64,000 nt of DNA. It comes from an uncultured Hyphomicrobiales bacterium. GTDB lineage: Bacteria; Pseudomonadota; Alphaproteobacteria; Rhizobiales; Beijerinckiaceae. Both the position numbers and the translations under genes were made by a program. Shown one piece after another: positions 17,591 to 26,992 of the stretch (the first letter of the stretch is position 1; every line of letters begins with the position of its first letter). The notes beneath the pieces are model-generated. The model was not told the origin of the DNA and ran no database searches. It saw nothing but the letters and a program-made list of their open reading frames with translations. Where the stretch lies: contig CAIUWR010000071.1 in the NCBI GenBank assembly GCA_903902915.1, positions 1 through 64,000 on the forward strand. The letters run 5' to 3'.

Positions 17591-18718
17591 CTACCTCGTC
17601 TGCGCATAAGCGCTGACATTGGTCAGTTTTTCCACGTCCCTGTAGCGCTCGGCGCGCAGGTCCATCATGGTTTCGAACTTCTGGTGAACGTCTGCGACGG
17701 TCAGTCCTCTGGTCTTGCGTTTGGCTGCGGCGAAGAAGATCGTGCGGTTGGCCCGGGCGGGTCTGGGCAGCAGTTTGGGGGCGGCGTATCTGGGCTCCGA
17801 CACCACCTTGGCCATGAATTTCTCCGCGTCGGAGGGGCCGAGGAAATGCGCCAGATAGGTCTCGCCGTCGCTCAGATCGCGCCCGATGCGCGTGGCGATC
17901 TGGGCTGCGTCATGCTTGAGCATTTCGGCCGCCAGAAGGGCGGAGAGATAGGGGTCGTTGCGCAGGCCCAGGATGCGCCGCCGGGCCGCCGGGTCGGCGA
18001 TGCTGGGGGCGCCGTCGGAACTGTCGATGGCGGCCGCCTCCTTTTCGAGGCCATGCTGGGCGCCGAAATCGCGCACCACCCGCAGCCAGGTGGAATCGAT
18101 GAATTGAAAAAGTCCGGTGGCGGAGGACGTGCTGGCTTTCACCGTGGGGGCGAAGGCGGATTCCTTGTCGGCGATGGACATCAAGAGGGCTGGGTCCGTG
18201 TCGGTGTTGCGCGCGGCGCGCACCACGGTCTCCACCAGCTCGCGTTTGATCCGCATGGGACCGAACTGCATCATCGCCGAGGCGCCGCTGGGGGCCACGG
18301 CGGCGATGCCATCCCCGGATTCCGGTTCGGGCAGGCGGCGCGCCCAAGTGATGGCGGCCTGCGCGGTGTCGCCGTCGTCATCGAACAGGGCGGGTTGACG
18401 CATCGCCATGCGCGGAAGCGAAGCTGCAGGCGCGGGCGTTCTTTGCGCGTAAGTCACGCCCGCCTCCGGCCGCGTTGCAACCTGACGCCCGGCTTGCGCA
18501 TTCTGCGACAGGATGCCCCCCGCCACAAGGGCAAGCAAGAGGGGGGCGGAGGCCGCGCGCAACAAGGCGGAGCGCAGGGCGCGGTTCTTTTTGATGTGAG
18601 CCTGATGCGGGCTCCGGCGGGGGGTAGTCCCGCCCATGACGAAGTCGTTGAACGCAAGGAGGCTTGTGGCCATCCGGTTCCCTCCATAGCCGCCCAGCCC
18701 GGAGAAGGCGTGGTGCAT
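17591..18718 (-). CDS. Lytic transglycosylase domain protein
   Basis: This 375-residue protein probably cleaves peptidoglycan glycan strands. After a cytoplasmic lead of about 45 residues comes one hydrophobic helix (SAPLLLALVAGGILSQNAQA), a signal anchor or signal peptide. The SLT domain lies at about 165-310: ADKESAFAPTVKASTSSATG contains the catalytic glutamate of the KES motif, then GLFQFIDSTWL. A second ATG at codon 17 is an alternative start. It sits between the 6S candidate and zapA, a place normally empty, so it may be an insertion into that neighbourhood. The C-terminal tail is basic. Confidence 0.85.
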   Translation of the reverse strand: MHHAFSGLGGYGGNRMATSLLAFNDFVMGGTTPRRSPHQAHIKKNRALRSALLRAASAPLLLALVAGGILSQNAQAGRQVATRPEAGVTYAQRTPAPAASLPRMAMRQPALFDDDGDTAQAAITWARRLPEPESGDGIAAVAPSGASAMMQFGPMRIKRELVETVVRAARNTDTDPALLMSIADKESAFAPTVKASTSSATGLFQFIDSTWLRVVRDFGAQHGLEKEAAAIDSSDGAPSIADPAARRRILGLRNDPYLSALLAAEMLKHDAAQIATRIGRDLSDGETYLAHFLGPSDAEKFMAKVVSEPRYAAPKLLPRPARANRTIFFAAAKRKTRGLTVADVHQKFETMMDLRAERYRDVEKLTNVSAYAQTR

Positions 18719-18834
18719 AGAGGGTCACTGCGGCCATAAATTGTCAGCTTTGCCGCCGCATTGCGCGCAGGCGGTGGACTGCGCCGCTTTGGCCCGCTAG
18801 GCTGTTCCCATAATAAACGGCTCAGGAAACGCTC

Positions 18835-19866
18835 ATGCTGACTGGCTCCCGCCTGTGCGCCGCCGCTTTCGCGCTGGCGGCTTTCACGCTTTCCCTGCAT
18901 GCGGAAACGCCTGCCGAATTTTATCGCGGCAAGACCGTCCGCCTCGTCAATGGGGGCGCCGCTGGCAGCGGCTTCGACCTATATTCGCGCATGTTGGCCC
19001 CTTATCTCGAGAAAAAACTCGGGGCCACGGTAGTGGTGGAAAGCAGGCCCGGGGCCGGCATGCTCATCGCCATGAACCACACTTGGAATTCCCCGCCCGA
19101 TGGCCTCACCCTGATGCTGGCGCCGGGCGAGGGGGCGATCCTCGCCAAGCTCACGGACGAGCCGGGGGTGCGTTTCGACCTGACGAAATTTCCCATTGTG
19201 GCGCGGGTCAACACGGCGCCGCGCGTGTTGATCGTCAATCCCAAACTGCCCTGGAGAACCTTCGCGGACATGATCGCCTCGGGCAAACAGGTGCAGATCG
19301 GGGCCAATGGCAAGACGGACGCGGCCTCCGACACCTCCGCCATCATGTGTCACGCCATGAAAATCGCCTGCAAGATCACCATCGGCTATCCCTCCTCCAA
19401 GGACTTCGCCCATGCGGTGGAGACCGGCGAGATGGACGGCACGATTCTCGTGGAGGACAGCTCCGCCCGCTATGCGGAAGGCGGCCAGTTGCGCCCGCTG
19501 GTGGTGACCGCGCGCGAGAAATCCCAGCTCATGCCGGACGTGCCGACCATTTTCGAAGCCGTTCCCGAGCGCATCGACGCGGAAGCCGCCTGGTGGCTCG
19601 ATTTCCGCGAGGACGTGCGCAAAATCGGCCGCCTGCTCATCGCCCCGCCCAACACGCCCGCCGACAAGCTGGACTATCTGCGCGACGTGGCGCGCCAGAT
19701 CCTCACCGATCCCCTGGCGCTGGCCGATTTCGAGAAAAAGCAGCAGCCCGCGCTCTATGGGGAGCCCAAAGAGATGGCCGCGCTGCTGGAGCGTCTGGTG
19801 GGAAGCGGGCTTTCGCCCGAACGTCAGAAAGAGGTGAAATTCGTCATCACGGAGAAATATTATTGA
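18835..19866 (+). CDS. TctC/Bug-type tricarboxylate transport binding protein (orphan)
   Basis: This 343-residue protein is a periplasmic substrate-binding protein of the tripartite tricarboxylate transporter family. It has a signal peptide ending near LHAETPAEFYRGKTVRLVNG; the PAEFYRGKTV opening and the GSGFDLYSRMLAPYLEKKLG block are typical. Family members bind carboxylates such as citrate, or amides. No tctA or tctB membrane genes lie nearby, so it either works with a distant permease or acts as a sensor. It is divergent from the transglycosylase and convergent with zapA. Ligand unknown. Confidence 0.85.
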   Translation: MLTGSRLCAAAFALAAFTLSLHAETPAEFYRGKTVRLVNGGAAGSGFDLYSRMLAPYLEKKLGATVVVESRPGAGMLIAMNHTWNSPPDGLTLMLAPGEGAILAKLTDEPGVRFDLTKFPIVARVNTAPRVLIVNPKLPWRTFADMIASGKQVQIGANGKTDAASDTSAIMCHAMKIACKITIGYPSSKDFAHAVETGEMDGTILVEDSSARYAEGGQLRPLVVTAREKSQLMPDVPTIFEAVPERIDAEAAWWLDFREDVRKIGRLLIAPPNTPADKLDYLRDVARQILTDPLALADFEKKQQPALYGEPKEMAALLERLVGSGLSPERQKEVKFVITEKYY

Positions 19867-19875
19867 GAGGCGGCC

Positions 19876-20253
19876 TCACAGCCCCTCCTGCCGCCCCGGC
19901 GCATTGAGCGTCTGAACCGCTTGCTCAACCCGCGCGGCGGCCTCTTCGATCGCTTGCGCAGCCTGGGCGGCCCAATGGCCCACTGTCTCCTTGGCGTTGG
20001 CGCTCGTCGTCCGCAGGGCTTTGGCCTCGGCGTCAAGAACCGCCATCTTCCTGAGGAGTTCCTGGCGTTCGTCGGCGAAGCCCAGCGCCGCCATGACGAT
20101 CAGCCGCTGGTCGCCAATCTCCCCGAAAGACGCCCGCAGCCCGGCGATCCGCCCCTCCAGCTCCGCCGCAAGGCCCTCCAGATGGGCTTCCTCCCCATCG
20201 GCGCAAGCCATGCGGTAGGTGCGCCCGGCGATGGTGATCGGGACTTGGGCCAA
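19876..20253 (-). CDS. zapA: Cell division protein ZapA
   Basis: ZapA cross-links FtsZ protofilaments at the division site. The 125-residue protein begins AQVPITIAGRTYRMACADGE, a standard ZapA opening with the GRTY/M and CxxGEE motif, followed by LEGLAAELEGRIAGLRASFG and a coiled-coil C-terminus. It starts with TTG, three bases after the stop of the DUF4164 gene; AGGAG in the end of that gene is the ribosome binding site. The DUF4164-zapA pair next to tkt is a conserved alphaproteobacterial arrangement. Downstream, the usual 6S RNA is replaced by an orphan binding protein and a transglycosylase. Confidence 0.88.
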   Translation of the reverse strand: MAQVPITIAGRTYRMACADGEEAHLEGLAAELEGRIAGLRASFGEIGDQRLIVMAALGFADERQELLRKMAVLDAEAKALRTTSANAKETVGHWAAQAAQAIEEAAARVEQAVQTLNAPGRQEGL

Positions 20254-20256
20254 GGC

Positions 20257-20580
20257 TCAGGGCTCCTGTTCGGTAGCTTCGGCGCCGCCCTCATCGGGCT
20301 CCGCGACGCTTTCGCCAAGCGCGGCCCTGATCGTGGCGCCAGCCCGCTCCAGCCGTCGCTCGGCTTCGCGATAGGCCAGATCAAGGCTGCCGACGCGGGC
20401 GAGGGCGCTGTTCAGCTCGATCGCCAACCTAGAGCGATCATCTTGCATGAGGGTCAGTTCTTCCTCGAGGTCGCCACGCGCCGCGTCCGCCCGGGCGCGC
20501 CTGTCGGCGGCGGCGTCGAGGTGGTCCAGGGCGGCCGAAAGTCGTTTCAACGCGGCCTCGACGGCCGTGGGAATGCTCAT
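20257..20580 (-). CDS. DUF4164 family coiled-coil protein
   Basis: This 107-residue protein is predicted to be almost entirely helical coiled coil (ALKRLSAALDHLDAAADRR, LEEELTLMQDDRSRLAIELN). It matches the small DUF4164 proteins found upstream of zapA in Hyphomicrobiales. Its function is not established; the position and coupling to zapA suggest a division-related role, which is inference. The C-terminus is acidic (SVAEPDEGGAEATEQEP). It is divergent from tkt. Confidence 0.75.
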   Translation of the reverse strand: MSIPTAVEAALKRLSAALDHLDAAADRRARADAARGDLEEELTLMQDDRSRLAIELNSALARVGSLDLAYREAERRLERAGATIRAALGESVAEPDEGGAEATEQEP

Positions 20581-20806
20581 GAATCCAGCCTTCCTCGCAG
20601 GCCCCCATTTGCGCGGAAGAGGGGGCGCGCGTCAACGCGGATGAGGCCTCCGCCCACAGGACATAGGGCGGTCAGGGCCGGGGCGAGTCTGAAAATGCAG
20701 TGGAACCAGCCCGGTCCTTGCGTTGACAGGGGCGGGACAGGTGTTATCAAACCGCCGTCTCCCGCCTCAAAGAGGTCGGGCCCCTCCAGATAACGGAACC
20801 GGAGCG

Positions 20807-22777
20807 ATGAGCGTCACCCAACAGGATATGGCGAACGCCATTCGCGCGCTCTCGATGGATGCGGTGGAGAAGGCCAAATCCGGCCATCCCGGCCTGCCCA
20901 TGGGCGCCGCCGACATCGCGACCGTGCTTTTCACCAAGGTCATGAAATATGACATGGCCGATCCGCGCTGGCCGGATCGCGACCGTTTCGTGCTCTCGGC
21001 CGGCCACGGCTCCATGTTGCTCTACTCTCTCCTGTATCTCACGGGCGAGAGGCGCATGACCATCGACCAGATCCGCAATTTCCGCCAGCTGGGCTCGCTG
21101 ACCCCCGGCCACCCGGAAGTCCACCATACGCCGGGCGTCGAGACCACCACGGGTCCGCTGGGGCAGGGCATTTCCACCGCCGTGGGCATGGCGCTCGCCG
21201 AGCGGATGCTGAACGCCGAATTTGGCGCCGTCGTGGACCACCATACCTATGTGCTGGCCTCCGACGGCGACCTGATGGAGGGAATCTCGCAGGAAGCCAT
21301 CTCCATCGCTGGGCATCTGAAGCTGTCGCGCATGATCGTGCTGCACGACGACAACGACATTTCCATCGACGGCCCCCTGTCGGTCGCCGATTCGGTCGAC
21401 CAGATGAAGCGCTTCGAGGCCTGCGGCTGGAGCGTGGAGCGCGTCGACGGCCACGATCAGGACGCCATCTTCGCCGCTCTGGAGCGCGCCAAGGCCTCCG
21501 ACAAGCCCAGCTACATCAGCTGCAAGACCACCATCGGCTATGGCGCCCCCACCCGCGCGGGCACGGCCAAGTCCCATGGCGAGCCTTTGGGCGAGTCCGA
21601 GATCGCTGGCGCGCGCAAGGCTCTGGGCTGGAGCCACGAGCCCTTCGTGATCCCGCAGGACATTCTGGATGCCTGGCGGGCGGCTGGCGCGCGCGGCGCC
21701 GACGCCCATGCAGCCTGGAAGAAGGCCATTGAGGCCAACCCCCACAAGGCCGAGTTCGAGCGTCGCCTGGCGGGCGATCTGCCCGCCGCCTTCGGCGAAG
21801 CCGTGCTTGCGTTCAAACGCAAGGCGGCCGAGGACTCCAGCGAGATCGCGACCCGCAAGGCCTCCGAAGCCGTGATCGCGGCCATCGCGCCTGCGCTGCC
21901 CGAGCTCGTCACCGGCTCGGCCGATCTCACCGGCTCCAACAACACCAAGGTCGCCGCCACGCCTGCGATTTCGCCCGGCCAGTTCGCGGGCCGCTTCGTC
22001 CATTGGGGCATCCGCGAGCATGGCATGGCCGCCGCCATCAACGGCATGAGCCTGCATGGCGGCCTCATCCCTTCGGGCGCCACCTTCCTCGTCTTCGCGG
22101 ACTATATGCGCCCCGCGCTGCGTCTGGCCGCGCTGATGCGCACCCGCCACATCGAAGTGCTGACCCACGACTCCATCGGTCTGGGCGAAGATGGCCCCAC
22201 CCATCAGCCGGTGGAGACGCTCGCTGGCCTGCGCGCTTTCCCCAATCTCCTCGTGTTCCGCCCGGCGGACCGCACGGAGACGGCGGAATGCTGGCAGCTC
22301 GCCGTCGAGGCCAAGGGTTCGCCCAGCGTGCTGGCGCTCACCCGCCAGAATCTGCCGCAGGCCCGCAAGAGCTTCACGACGGAGAACTTGAGCGCGCGCG
22401 GCGCCTATGAGCTGACCCCCGCCGTGGGCGTCGCCAAGGTCTCGATCTTCGCCACCGGCTCGGAAGTCGCCATCGCCATGGAGGCGCAGGCGGCTCTGGC
22501 GGCGCGCGGCGTTGCGGCGCGCATCGTTTCGGTCCCCTGCATGGATCTTTTCCTCGCGCAGGACGATGCCTATCGCGCATCCGTGATCGGCGACGCGCCG
22601 GTGCGCATTGCGGTCGAGGCTGGCGTGCGGCAAGGTTGGGATCAAATCATCGGCTCCGACGGAATCTTCATCGGCATGAAGAGCTTTGGCGAGAGCGGAC
22701 CCTACAAGCAGGTCTATGAGCATTTCGGCATCACCGCAGCTGCGGTCGTCGCCGCCGCCGAACATCGTTTGGGTTGA
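20807..22777 (+). CDS. tkt: Transketolase
   Basis: Transketolase moves two-carbon units between sugar phosphates in the pentose-phosphate pathway using thiamine diphosphate. The 656-residue protein has the N-terminal [17 protein letters not shown], the TPP/Mg motif [20 protein letters not shown] and the second-domain [17 protein letters not shown]. The start is fixed by ACCGGAG just upstream and by [20 protein letters not shown]; the open frame begins 28 codons earlier. It heads tkt-gap-pgk-fba with a 38-bp gap to gap, so these probably form an operon. Divergent DUF4164 shares the upstream region. Confidence 0.97.
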   Translation: MSVTQQDMANAIRALSMDAVEKAKSGHPGLPMGAADIATVLFTKVMKYDMADPRWPDRDRFVLSAGHGSMLLYSLLYLTGERRMTIDQIRNFRQLGSLTPGHPEVHHTPGVETTTGPLGQGISTAVGMALAERMLNAEFGAVVDHHTYVLASDGDLMEGISQEAISIAGHLKLSRMIVLHDDNDISIDGPLSVADSVDQMKRFEACGWSVERVDGHDQDAIFAALERAKASDKPSYISCKTTIGYGAPTRAGTAKSHGEPLGESEIAGARKALGWSHEPFVIPQDILDAWRAAGARGADAHAAWKKAIEANPHKAEFERRLAGDLPAAFGEAVLAFKRKAAEDSSEIATRKASEAVIAAIAPALPELVTGSADLTGSNNTKVAATPAISPGQFAGRFVHWGIREHGMAAAINGMSLHGGLIPSGATFLVFADYMRPALRLAALMRTRHIEVLTHDSIGLGEDGPTHQPVETLAGLRAFPNLLVFRPADRTETAECWQLAVEAKGSPSVLALTRQNLPQARKSFTTENLSARGAYELTPAVGVAKVSIFATGSEVAIAMEAQAALAARGVAARIVSVPCMDLFLAQDDAYRASVIGDAPVRIAVEAGVRQGWDQIIGSDGIFIGMKSFGESGPYKQVYEHFGITAAAVVAAAEHRLG

Positions 22778-22815
22778 AGCGTTCTTTAAGAGCAACGAAT
22801 CGAAAGGAAGATGAC

Positions 22816-23820
22816 ATGGTGAAGGTCGCGATCAATGGGTTTGGCCGCATCGGCCGCAATGTGCTGCGCGCCATCGTCGAGTCCGGCCGCAAGGACATTC
22901 AGGTCGTGGCCATCAACGATCTGGGTCCGGTCGAGACCAACGCCCATCTGCTGCGCTTCGACAGCGTGCATGGCCGTTTCCCCCATGAGGTCAAGGTGGA
23001 TGGCGACACGATCGACGTGGGCTTCGGCCCGATCAAGGTGACGGCCATCCGCAACCCCGCCGATCTGCCCCACAAGGAACTGGGCGTAGACATCGCGCTG
23101 GAATGCACGGGCATCTTCACCTCGAAGGACAAGGCCAAGGCGCATCTGGACGCTGGCGCCAAGCGCGTGCTGGTCTCCGCCCCCTGCGATGACGCGGACT
23201 TGACGGTCGTCTTCGGCGTGAACCACCAGAAGCTGACGAAGGATCACCTCGTCGTCTCCAACGCCTCCTGCACCACCAACTGCCTGTCGCCTGTGGCTTG
23301 GGTGTTGAATGAAACGGTGGGCATCGAGCATGGCTTCATGACCACGATCCATTCCTACACCGGCGACCAGCCGACGCTGGACACGATGCACAAGGATCTC
23401 TACCGCGCCCGCGCCGCCGCGCTCTCCATGATCCCCACGGGAACCGGCGCCGCCAAGGCTGTGGGCCTCGTGCTGCCGGAGCTGAACGGCAAGCTCGACG
23501 GTTCCGCGATCCGCGTGCCGACCCCCAATGTCTCCGTGGTCGATCTGAAGTTCGTCGCCAAGCGCGCGACCTCGAAGGACGAGATCAACGCCGCCATCAA
23601 GGCCGCCGCCGAAGGTCCGCTGAAGGGCGTGCTCGGCTACACCAACGCTTCGAACGTCTCCATCGACTTCAACCACGACAGCCATTCTTCGGTCTTCCAT
23701 ATGGATCAGACCAAGGTGATCGACGGCACTTTCGTGCGCATCCTGTCCTGGTACGACAACGAATGGGGCTTCTCCAACCGCATGGCCGACACCGCCGTGG
23801 CGATGGGCAAGCTTCTTTGA
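22816..23820 (+). CDS. gap: Glyceraldehyde-3-phosphate dehydrogenase
   Basis: This enzyme catalyses the NAD-dependent oxidation of glyceraldehyde-3-phosphate to 1,3-bisphosphoglycerate, or the reverse in gluconeogenesis. The 334-residue protein begins [19 protein letters not shown], the Rossmann nucleotide fold. The catalytic cysteine is C152 in [12 protein letters not shown], and [13 protein letters not shown] ends the domain. An AAAGGAAG ribosome site precedes the ATG; the longer frame overlapping the tkt end is not supported. A strong hairpin follows the gene before pgk, so mRNA levels may step down there. Confidence 0.97.
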   Translation: MVKVAINGFGRIGRNVLRAIVESGRKDIQVVAINDLGPVETNAHLLRFDSVHGRFPHEVKVDGDTIDVGFGPIKVTAIRNPADLPHKELGVDIALECTGIFTSKDKAKAHLDAGAKRVLVSAPCDDADLTVVFGVNHQKLTKDHLVVSNASCTTNCLSPVAWVLNETVGIEHGFMTTIHSYTGDQPTLDTMHKDLYRARAAALSMIPTGTGAAKAVGLVLPELNGKLDGSAIRVPTPNVSVVDLKFVAKRATSKDEINAAIKAAAEGPLKGVLGYTNASNVSIDFNHDSHSSVFHMDQTKVIDGTFVRILSWYDNEWGFSNRMADTAVAMGKLL

Positions 23821-23829
23821 GTTAACAGC

Positions 23830-23855
23830 GACGCGGCCTTCGGGCCGCGTCTTTG
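23830..23855 (+). terminator. Strong hairpin between gap and pgk
   Basis: GACGCGGCC and GGCCGCGTC form a perfect 9-bp stem with a UUCG tetraloop, followed by TTT. It looks like a rho-independent terminator, or an mRNA-stabilising hairpin that makes gap more abundant than pgk. Confidence 0.75.
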
Positions 23856-23885
23856 CATTCGGGGACGGCGCGAGCCGGACACATC

Positions 23886-25076
23886 ATGACCTTCCGCACC
23901 CTCGACGACGCGCCGGTGAACGGCCAGCGGGTTCTACTTCGCCTCGATCTCAACGTGCCCCTCGAAAACGGCCGCGTCTCCGACGCCACCCGCATCGAGC
24001 GCGCCTTGCCGACCCTGCGCGAGCTCATGGCCAAGGGCGCGCGCATCATCGTGCTCTCCCATTTCGGGCGTCCAAAGAACGGGCCTGATAAAGAGAATTC
24101 GCTGGAGCCGGTCGCCGCCGTGCTTGGCGCCCATCTGCACGCCCCCGTCGCTTTCGCCCATGATTGCATCGGCGACGTCGCGGCGCAGGCCGTCGCCAAG
24201 CTTGGCGATGGGCAAGTGCTGCTGCTGGAGAACACCCGCTTCCACAAGGGCGAGGAAAAGAACGATCCCGCCTTCGTGGATGAGCTCGCCCGGCTCGGCG
24301 ATTTCTATGTGAACGACGCTTTCTCCGCCGCCCACCGCGCCCACGCCTCGACCGAGGGCCTCGCCCACAAGCTGCCCGCCTATGCGGGCCGAGGCATGCA
24401 GGCGGAGCTGGAGGCGCTTTCGGCGGCCCTTGAACAGCCCAAGCGCCCAGTGGCGGCGGTGGTGGGCGGCGCGAAAGTGTCGAGCAAGCTCGACCTTTTG
24501 GGCAATCTGACGAAGAAGGTCGATTTCCTCATCATCGGCGGCGGCATGGCCAACACTTTTCTGGCCGCCGAAGGCAAGGCGGTCGGCAAGTCGCTTTGCG
24601 AGAAGGATCTGCTCGACACCGCCCGCGCCATCGTGGACGCCGCCCGCGCGGCCAAATGCGAGATCGTGCTGCCGGTGGATGTGGTGGTCGCCAAGGAGTT
24701 CAAGGCGCATGCACCCTCCCATGTGGTCTCGGTGGATCATTTGGGCGCGGACGAGATGATCCTGGACCTTGGCCCCAAATCCGTCGCGCGCATCGAGGAG
24801 CTGCTGGGCGCGGTCAAGACGCTGGTCTGGAACGGCCCCTTTGGCGCTTTCGAGCTGACGCCCTTCGACGCGGGCACCAATGCAGTGGCCAAGGTTGCGG
24901 CGGCGTTGACCGACAGCGGCAAGCTGCTGACGGTTGCGGGCGGCGGCGACACGGTCTCCGCGCTCAACCAGGCGGGCGTCGGCGAACATTTCACCTATAT
25001 ATCGACTGCGGGCGGCGCTTTCCTCGAATGGCTCGAAGGCAAGCCGCTGCCGGGCGTCGAGGCGCTCAAGATCTAG
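23886..25076 (+). CDS. pgk: Phosphoglycerate kinase
   Basis: Pgk interconverts 1,3-bisphosphoglycerate and 3-phosphoglycerate with ADP/ATP. The 396-residue protein starts [20 protein letters not shown], then [13 protein letters not shown] with the substrate-binding region, [12 protein letters not shown], the hinge [17 protein letters not shown] and the nucleotide-binding [13 protein letters not shown]. The long open frame begins 11 codons upstream, but this ATG gives the standard length. It lies between gap and fba on the same strand. Confidence 0.97.
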   Translation: MTFRTLDDAPVNGQRVLLRLDLNVPLENGRVSDATRIERALPTLRELMAKGARIIVLSHFGRPKNGPDKENSLEPVAAVLGAHLHAPVAFAHDCIGDVAAQAVAKLGDGQVLLLENTRFHKGEEKNDPAFVDELARLGDFYVNDAFSAAHRAHASTEGLAHKLPAYAGRGMQAELEALSAALEQPKRPVAAVVGGAKVSSKLDLLGNLTKKVDFLIIGGGMANTFLAAEGKAVGKSLCEKDLLDTARAIVDAARAAKCEIVLPVDVVVAKEFKAHAPSHVVSVDHLGADEMILDLGPKSVARIEELLGAVKTLVWNGPFGAFELTPFDAGTNAVAKVAAALTDSGKLLTVAGGGDTVSALNQAGVGEHFTYISTAGGAFLEWLEGKPLPGVEALKI

Positions 25077-25112
25077 AAACAAGCCGCTCTGCGGCATCAA
25101 TCGGAGGACATC

Positions 25113-26180
25113 ATGGCCCGCATCACGCTTCGTCAATTGCTCGATCACGCCGCCGAACACAGCTACGGCGTGCCGGCCTTCAACATCAACAACATGGAAC
25201 AGGCCCTCGCCATCGGCGAAGCCTGCAACGCGCTCGACGCCCCGGTCATCATCCAGGCCTCGCGCGGCGCCCGTTCCTACGCCAACGACATCATGCTGCG
25301 CCATATGATGGACGCGCTGACGGAAATGTATCCGCATATTCCGATCTGCGTGCATCTGGACCACGGCAATGTGGAAGCCACCTGCATGACCGCCATCCAG
25401 TCCGGCTTCACCTCGGTGATGATGGACGGGTCGCTGAAGGCCGATGGCGCGACCCCTGCGGATTACGACTACAATGTGCGCGTCACCAAGAGCGTCGTCG
25501 ACACCGCCCATATGGGCGGCGTCTCCGTCGAGGGCGAGCTGGGCGTGCTGGGCTCGCTTGAGACCGGCATGGGCGACAAGGAAGACGGCCATGGCGCCGA
25601 GGGCAAGCTGAGCCACGACCAGCTGCTGACCGATCCTGATGAAGCCGTGAAATTCGTCAAGGCCACCAAGGTCGATGCGCTGGCCATCGCCATGGGCACC
25701 TCGCACGGCGCTTACAAGTTCTCTCGCAAGCCCGATGGCGAAGTGCTCGCCATGAATGTGATCGAGGAGATCCACAAGCGGATGCCCAATGTGCATCTGG
25801 TGATGCATGGCTCGTCGTCCGTGCCGCAGGATTTGCAGGACATCATCAACCAGTTCGGCGGCCAGATGAAGCCGACCTGGGGCGTGCCGGTGGAGGAGAT
25901 CCAGCGCGGCATTCGCCACGGCGTGCGCAAGATCAACATCGACACCGACAACCGCATGGCCATCACCGGCCAGATCCGCCGCGTGTTGCAGGAACATCCC
26001 GGCGAATTCGATCCGCGCAAATATCTGAAGCCCGCGATGGAATCCATGTCGAAGATCTGCCGCGAGCGGCTTGAGCAATTCGGTACGGCGGGCCAGGCCT
26101 CGAAGATCGGCAAGATCCGCCCGCTCTCCGAAATGGCCAAGCTCTATGCAGCGGGCAAGCTGGACCCGACGTTTTCCTGA
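25113..26180 (+). CDS. fba: Class II fructose-bisphosphate aldolase
   Basis: This zinc-dependent aldolase cleaves or forms fructose-1,6-bisphosphate. The 355-residue protein has [17 protein letters not shown] near the start, the zinc-ligand HLDHGN, the [13 protein letters not shown] loop, [13 protein letters not shown], and [12 protein letters not shown]. The overall pattern is of the CbbA-like class IIA subgroup seen with Calvin-cycle genes in proteobacteria, but no RubisCO or phosphoribulokinase gene is present here. AATCGGAGGA precedes the ATG. A strong terminator follows directly, marking the operon end. Confidence 0.96.
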   Translation: MARITLRQLLDHAAEHSYGVPAFNINNMEQALAIGEACNALDAPVIIQASRGARSYANDIMLRHMMDALTEMYPHIPICVHLDHGNVEATCMTAIQSGFTSVMMDGSLKADGATPADYDYNVRVTKSVVDTAHMGGVSVEGELGVLGSLETGMGDKEDGHGAEGKLSHDQLLTDPDEAVKFVKATKVDALAIAMGTSHGAYKFSRKPDGEVLAMNVIEEIHKRMPNVHLVMHGSSSVPQDLQDIINQFGGQMKPTWGVPVEEIQRGIRHGVRKINIDTDNRMAITGQIRRVLQEHPGEFDPRKYLKPAMESMSKICRERLEQFGTAGQASKIGKIRPLSEMAKLYAAGKLDPTFS

Positions 26181-26186
26181 GTTGAG

Positions 26187-26218
26187 GGCGGCTGGTGGAC
26201 CTCCGTCAGCCGCCTTTT
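26187..26218 (+). terminator. Terminator after fba
   Basis: GGCGGCTG and CAGCCGCC form an 8-bp stem followed by TTTTCC. It begins seven bases after the fba stop, a textbook rho-independent terminator that closes the tkt-gap-pgk-fba unit. Confidence 0.8.
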
Positions 26219-26323
26219 CCATGCCGGCTCAAATCTGACCCCTTGCGCGAGGCCCTGCTTTCGCCCCATTTCTCGCCGATGCAGCCTTCCCGATTCCCGG
26301 CAGGCGTGGCGGATCAGGTCCAG

Positions 26324-26992
26324 ATGAGCAAAAAACCCAGTCAACCAGCCCTTGATCCTCAACGGCTCTATCTCATCAGCCCCGCTTTGGCGGAGGCCGA
26401 GAGCTTTCTGCCTGCGCTTGAGGCCGCCCTTGCGGCGGGCGATGTGGCTTGCGTTCTGGCGCGCTTCGCCGGCCCCGACGAAGGAACCGCCAAGAAGATC
26501 GTGCGGGCGCTGCTCCCGCTCGTGCAGGAGCATGGCGCCGCCTTGCTGGTCGAGGGCGACCCCAAGATCGCAGTGCGCACCGACGCCGATGGCGTGCATG
26601 TGCGCGGTCAGGGCGATCAGCTGGAGGAGCAGCTGGGCGAGGCCATCGAAACCCTCAAGCCTGACCGCATCGTGGGCGCGGGCGGCGTCAAGACGCGCCA
26701 CGATTCCATGGCGGTGGGCGAACTCGAGATTGATTACGTCATGTTCGGCGATCCTTCGCCCGACGGCTGGACGCCCCTGCTGGAGCAGGTGATCGAGCGC
26801 GTGTCCTGGTGGACGGAAATTTTCACCGTGCCTTGCGTGGGCTTCGCTCCCAGTCTCGAGGATGTGGCGACGATCTCGCAAGCCGGGGCCGATTTCGTCG
26901 CCCTTGGCGATGCGGTGTGGAACGACCCGCGCGGTCCTGGCGCGGCGGTCGCGCAGGCGCAGGCCGCGCTGGTGCGCGGCGCGCGCCCGTGA
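26324..26992 (+). CDS. Degenerate thiamine-phosphate-synthase-like (ThiE-fold) protein
   Basis: This 222-residue TIM-barrel protein resembles ThiE, which joins hydroxymethylpyrimidine diphosphate to thiazole phosphate. The overall plan is kept (QRLYLISPA at the N-terminus, ADGVHVRGQ, GADFVALGDAVW near the end). However, the GxSxH loop reads GAGGVKTRHDS and the diphosphate-binding FPTxTK-type stretch is absent (FGDPSPDGWTPL). Classical ThiE activity is therefore doubtful; it may be a paralogue with another role. The start is taken at the ATG before SKKPSQPALDPQRL; the frame is open from 26195. It overlaps the Sel1 gene by GTGA. Confidence 0.7.
   Translation: MSKKPSQPALDPQRLYLISPALAEAESFLPALEAALAAGDVACVLARFAGPDEGTAKKIVRALLPLVQEHGAALLVEGDPKIAVRTDADGVHVRGQGDQLEEQLGEAIETLKPDRIVGAGGVKTRHDSMAVGELEIDYVMFGDPSPDGWTPLLEQVIERVSWWTEIFTVPCVGFAPSLEDVATISQAGADFVALGDAVWNDPRGPGAAVAQAQAALVRGARP

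Noticed and set aside
20747-22795. 682-codon frame antisense to tkt
   Set aside because: Same reason: it lies wholly opposite transketolase and shows no recognisable domain.
20807-26180. Calvin-cycle operon
   Set aside because: The tkt-gap-pgk-fba order and CbbA-like aldolase resemble cbb clusters, but there is no RubisCO, phosphoribulokinase or cbbR in the window, so ordinary glycolysis/gluconeogenesis is the safer reading.
23934-26222. 762-codon open frame antisense to pgk and fba
   Set aside because: It mirrors two certain genes. Long antisense frames are common in high-GC DNA, and its composition (His, Arg, Gly and Ala rich, no motif) is that of a shadow.
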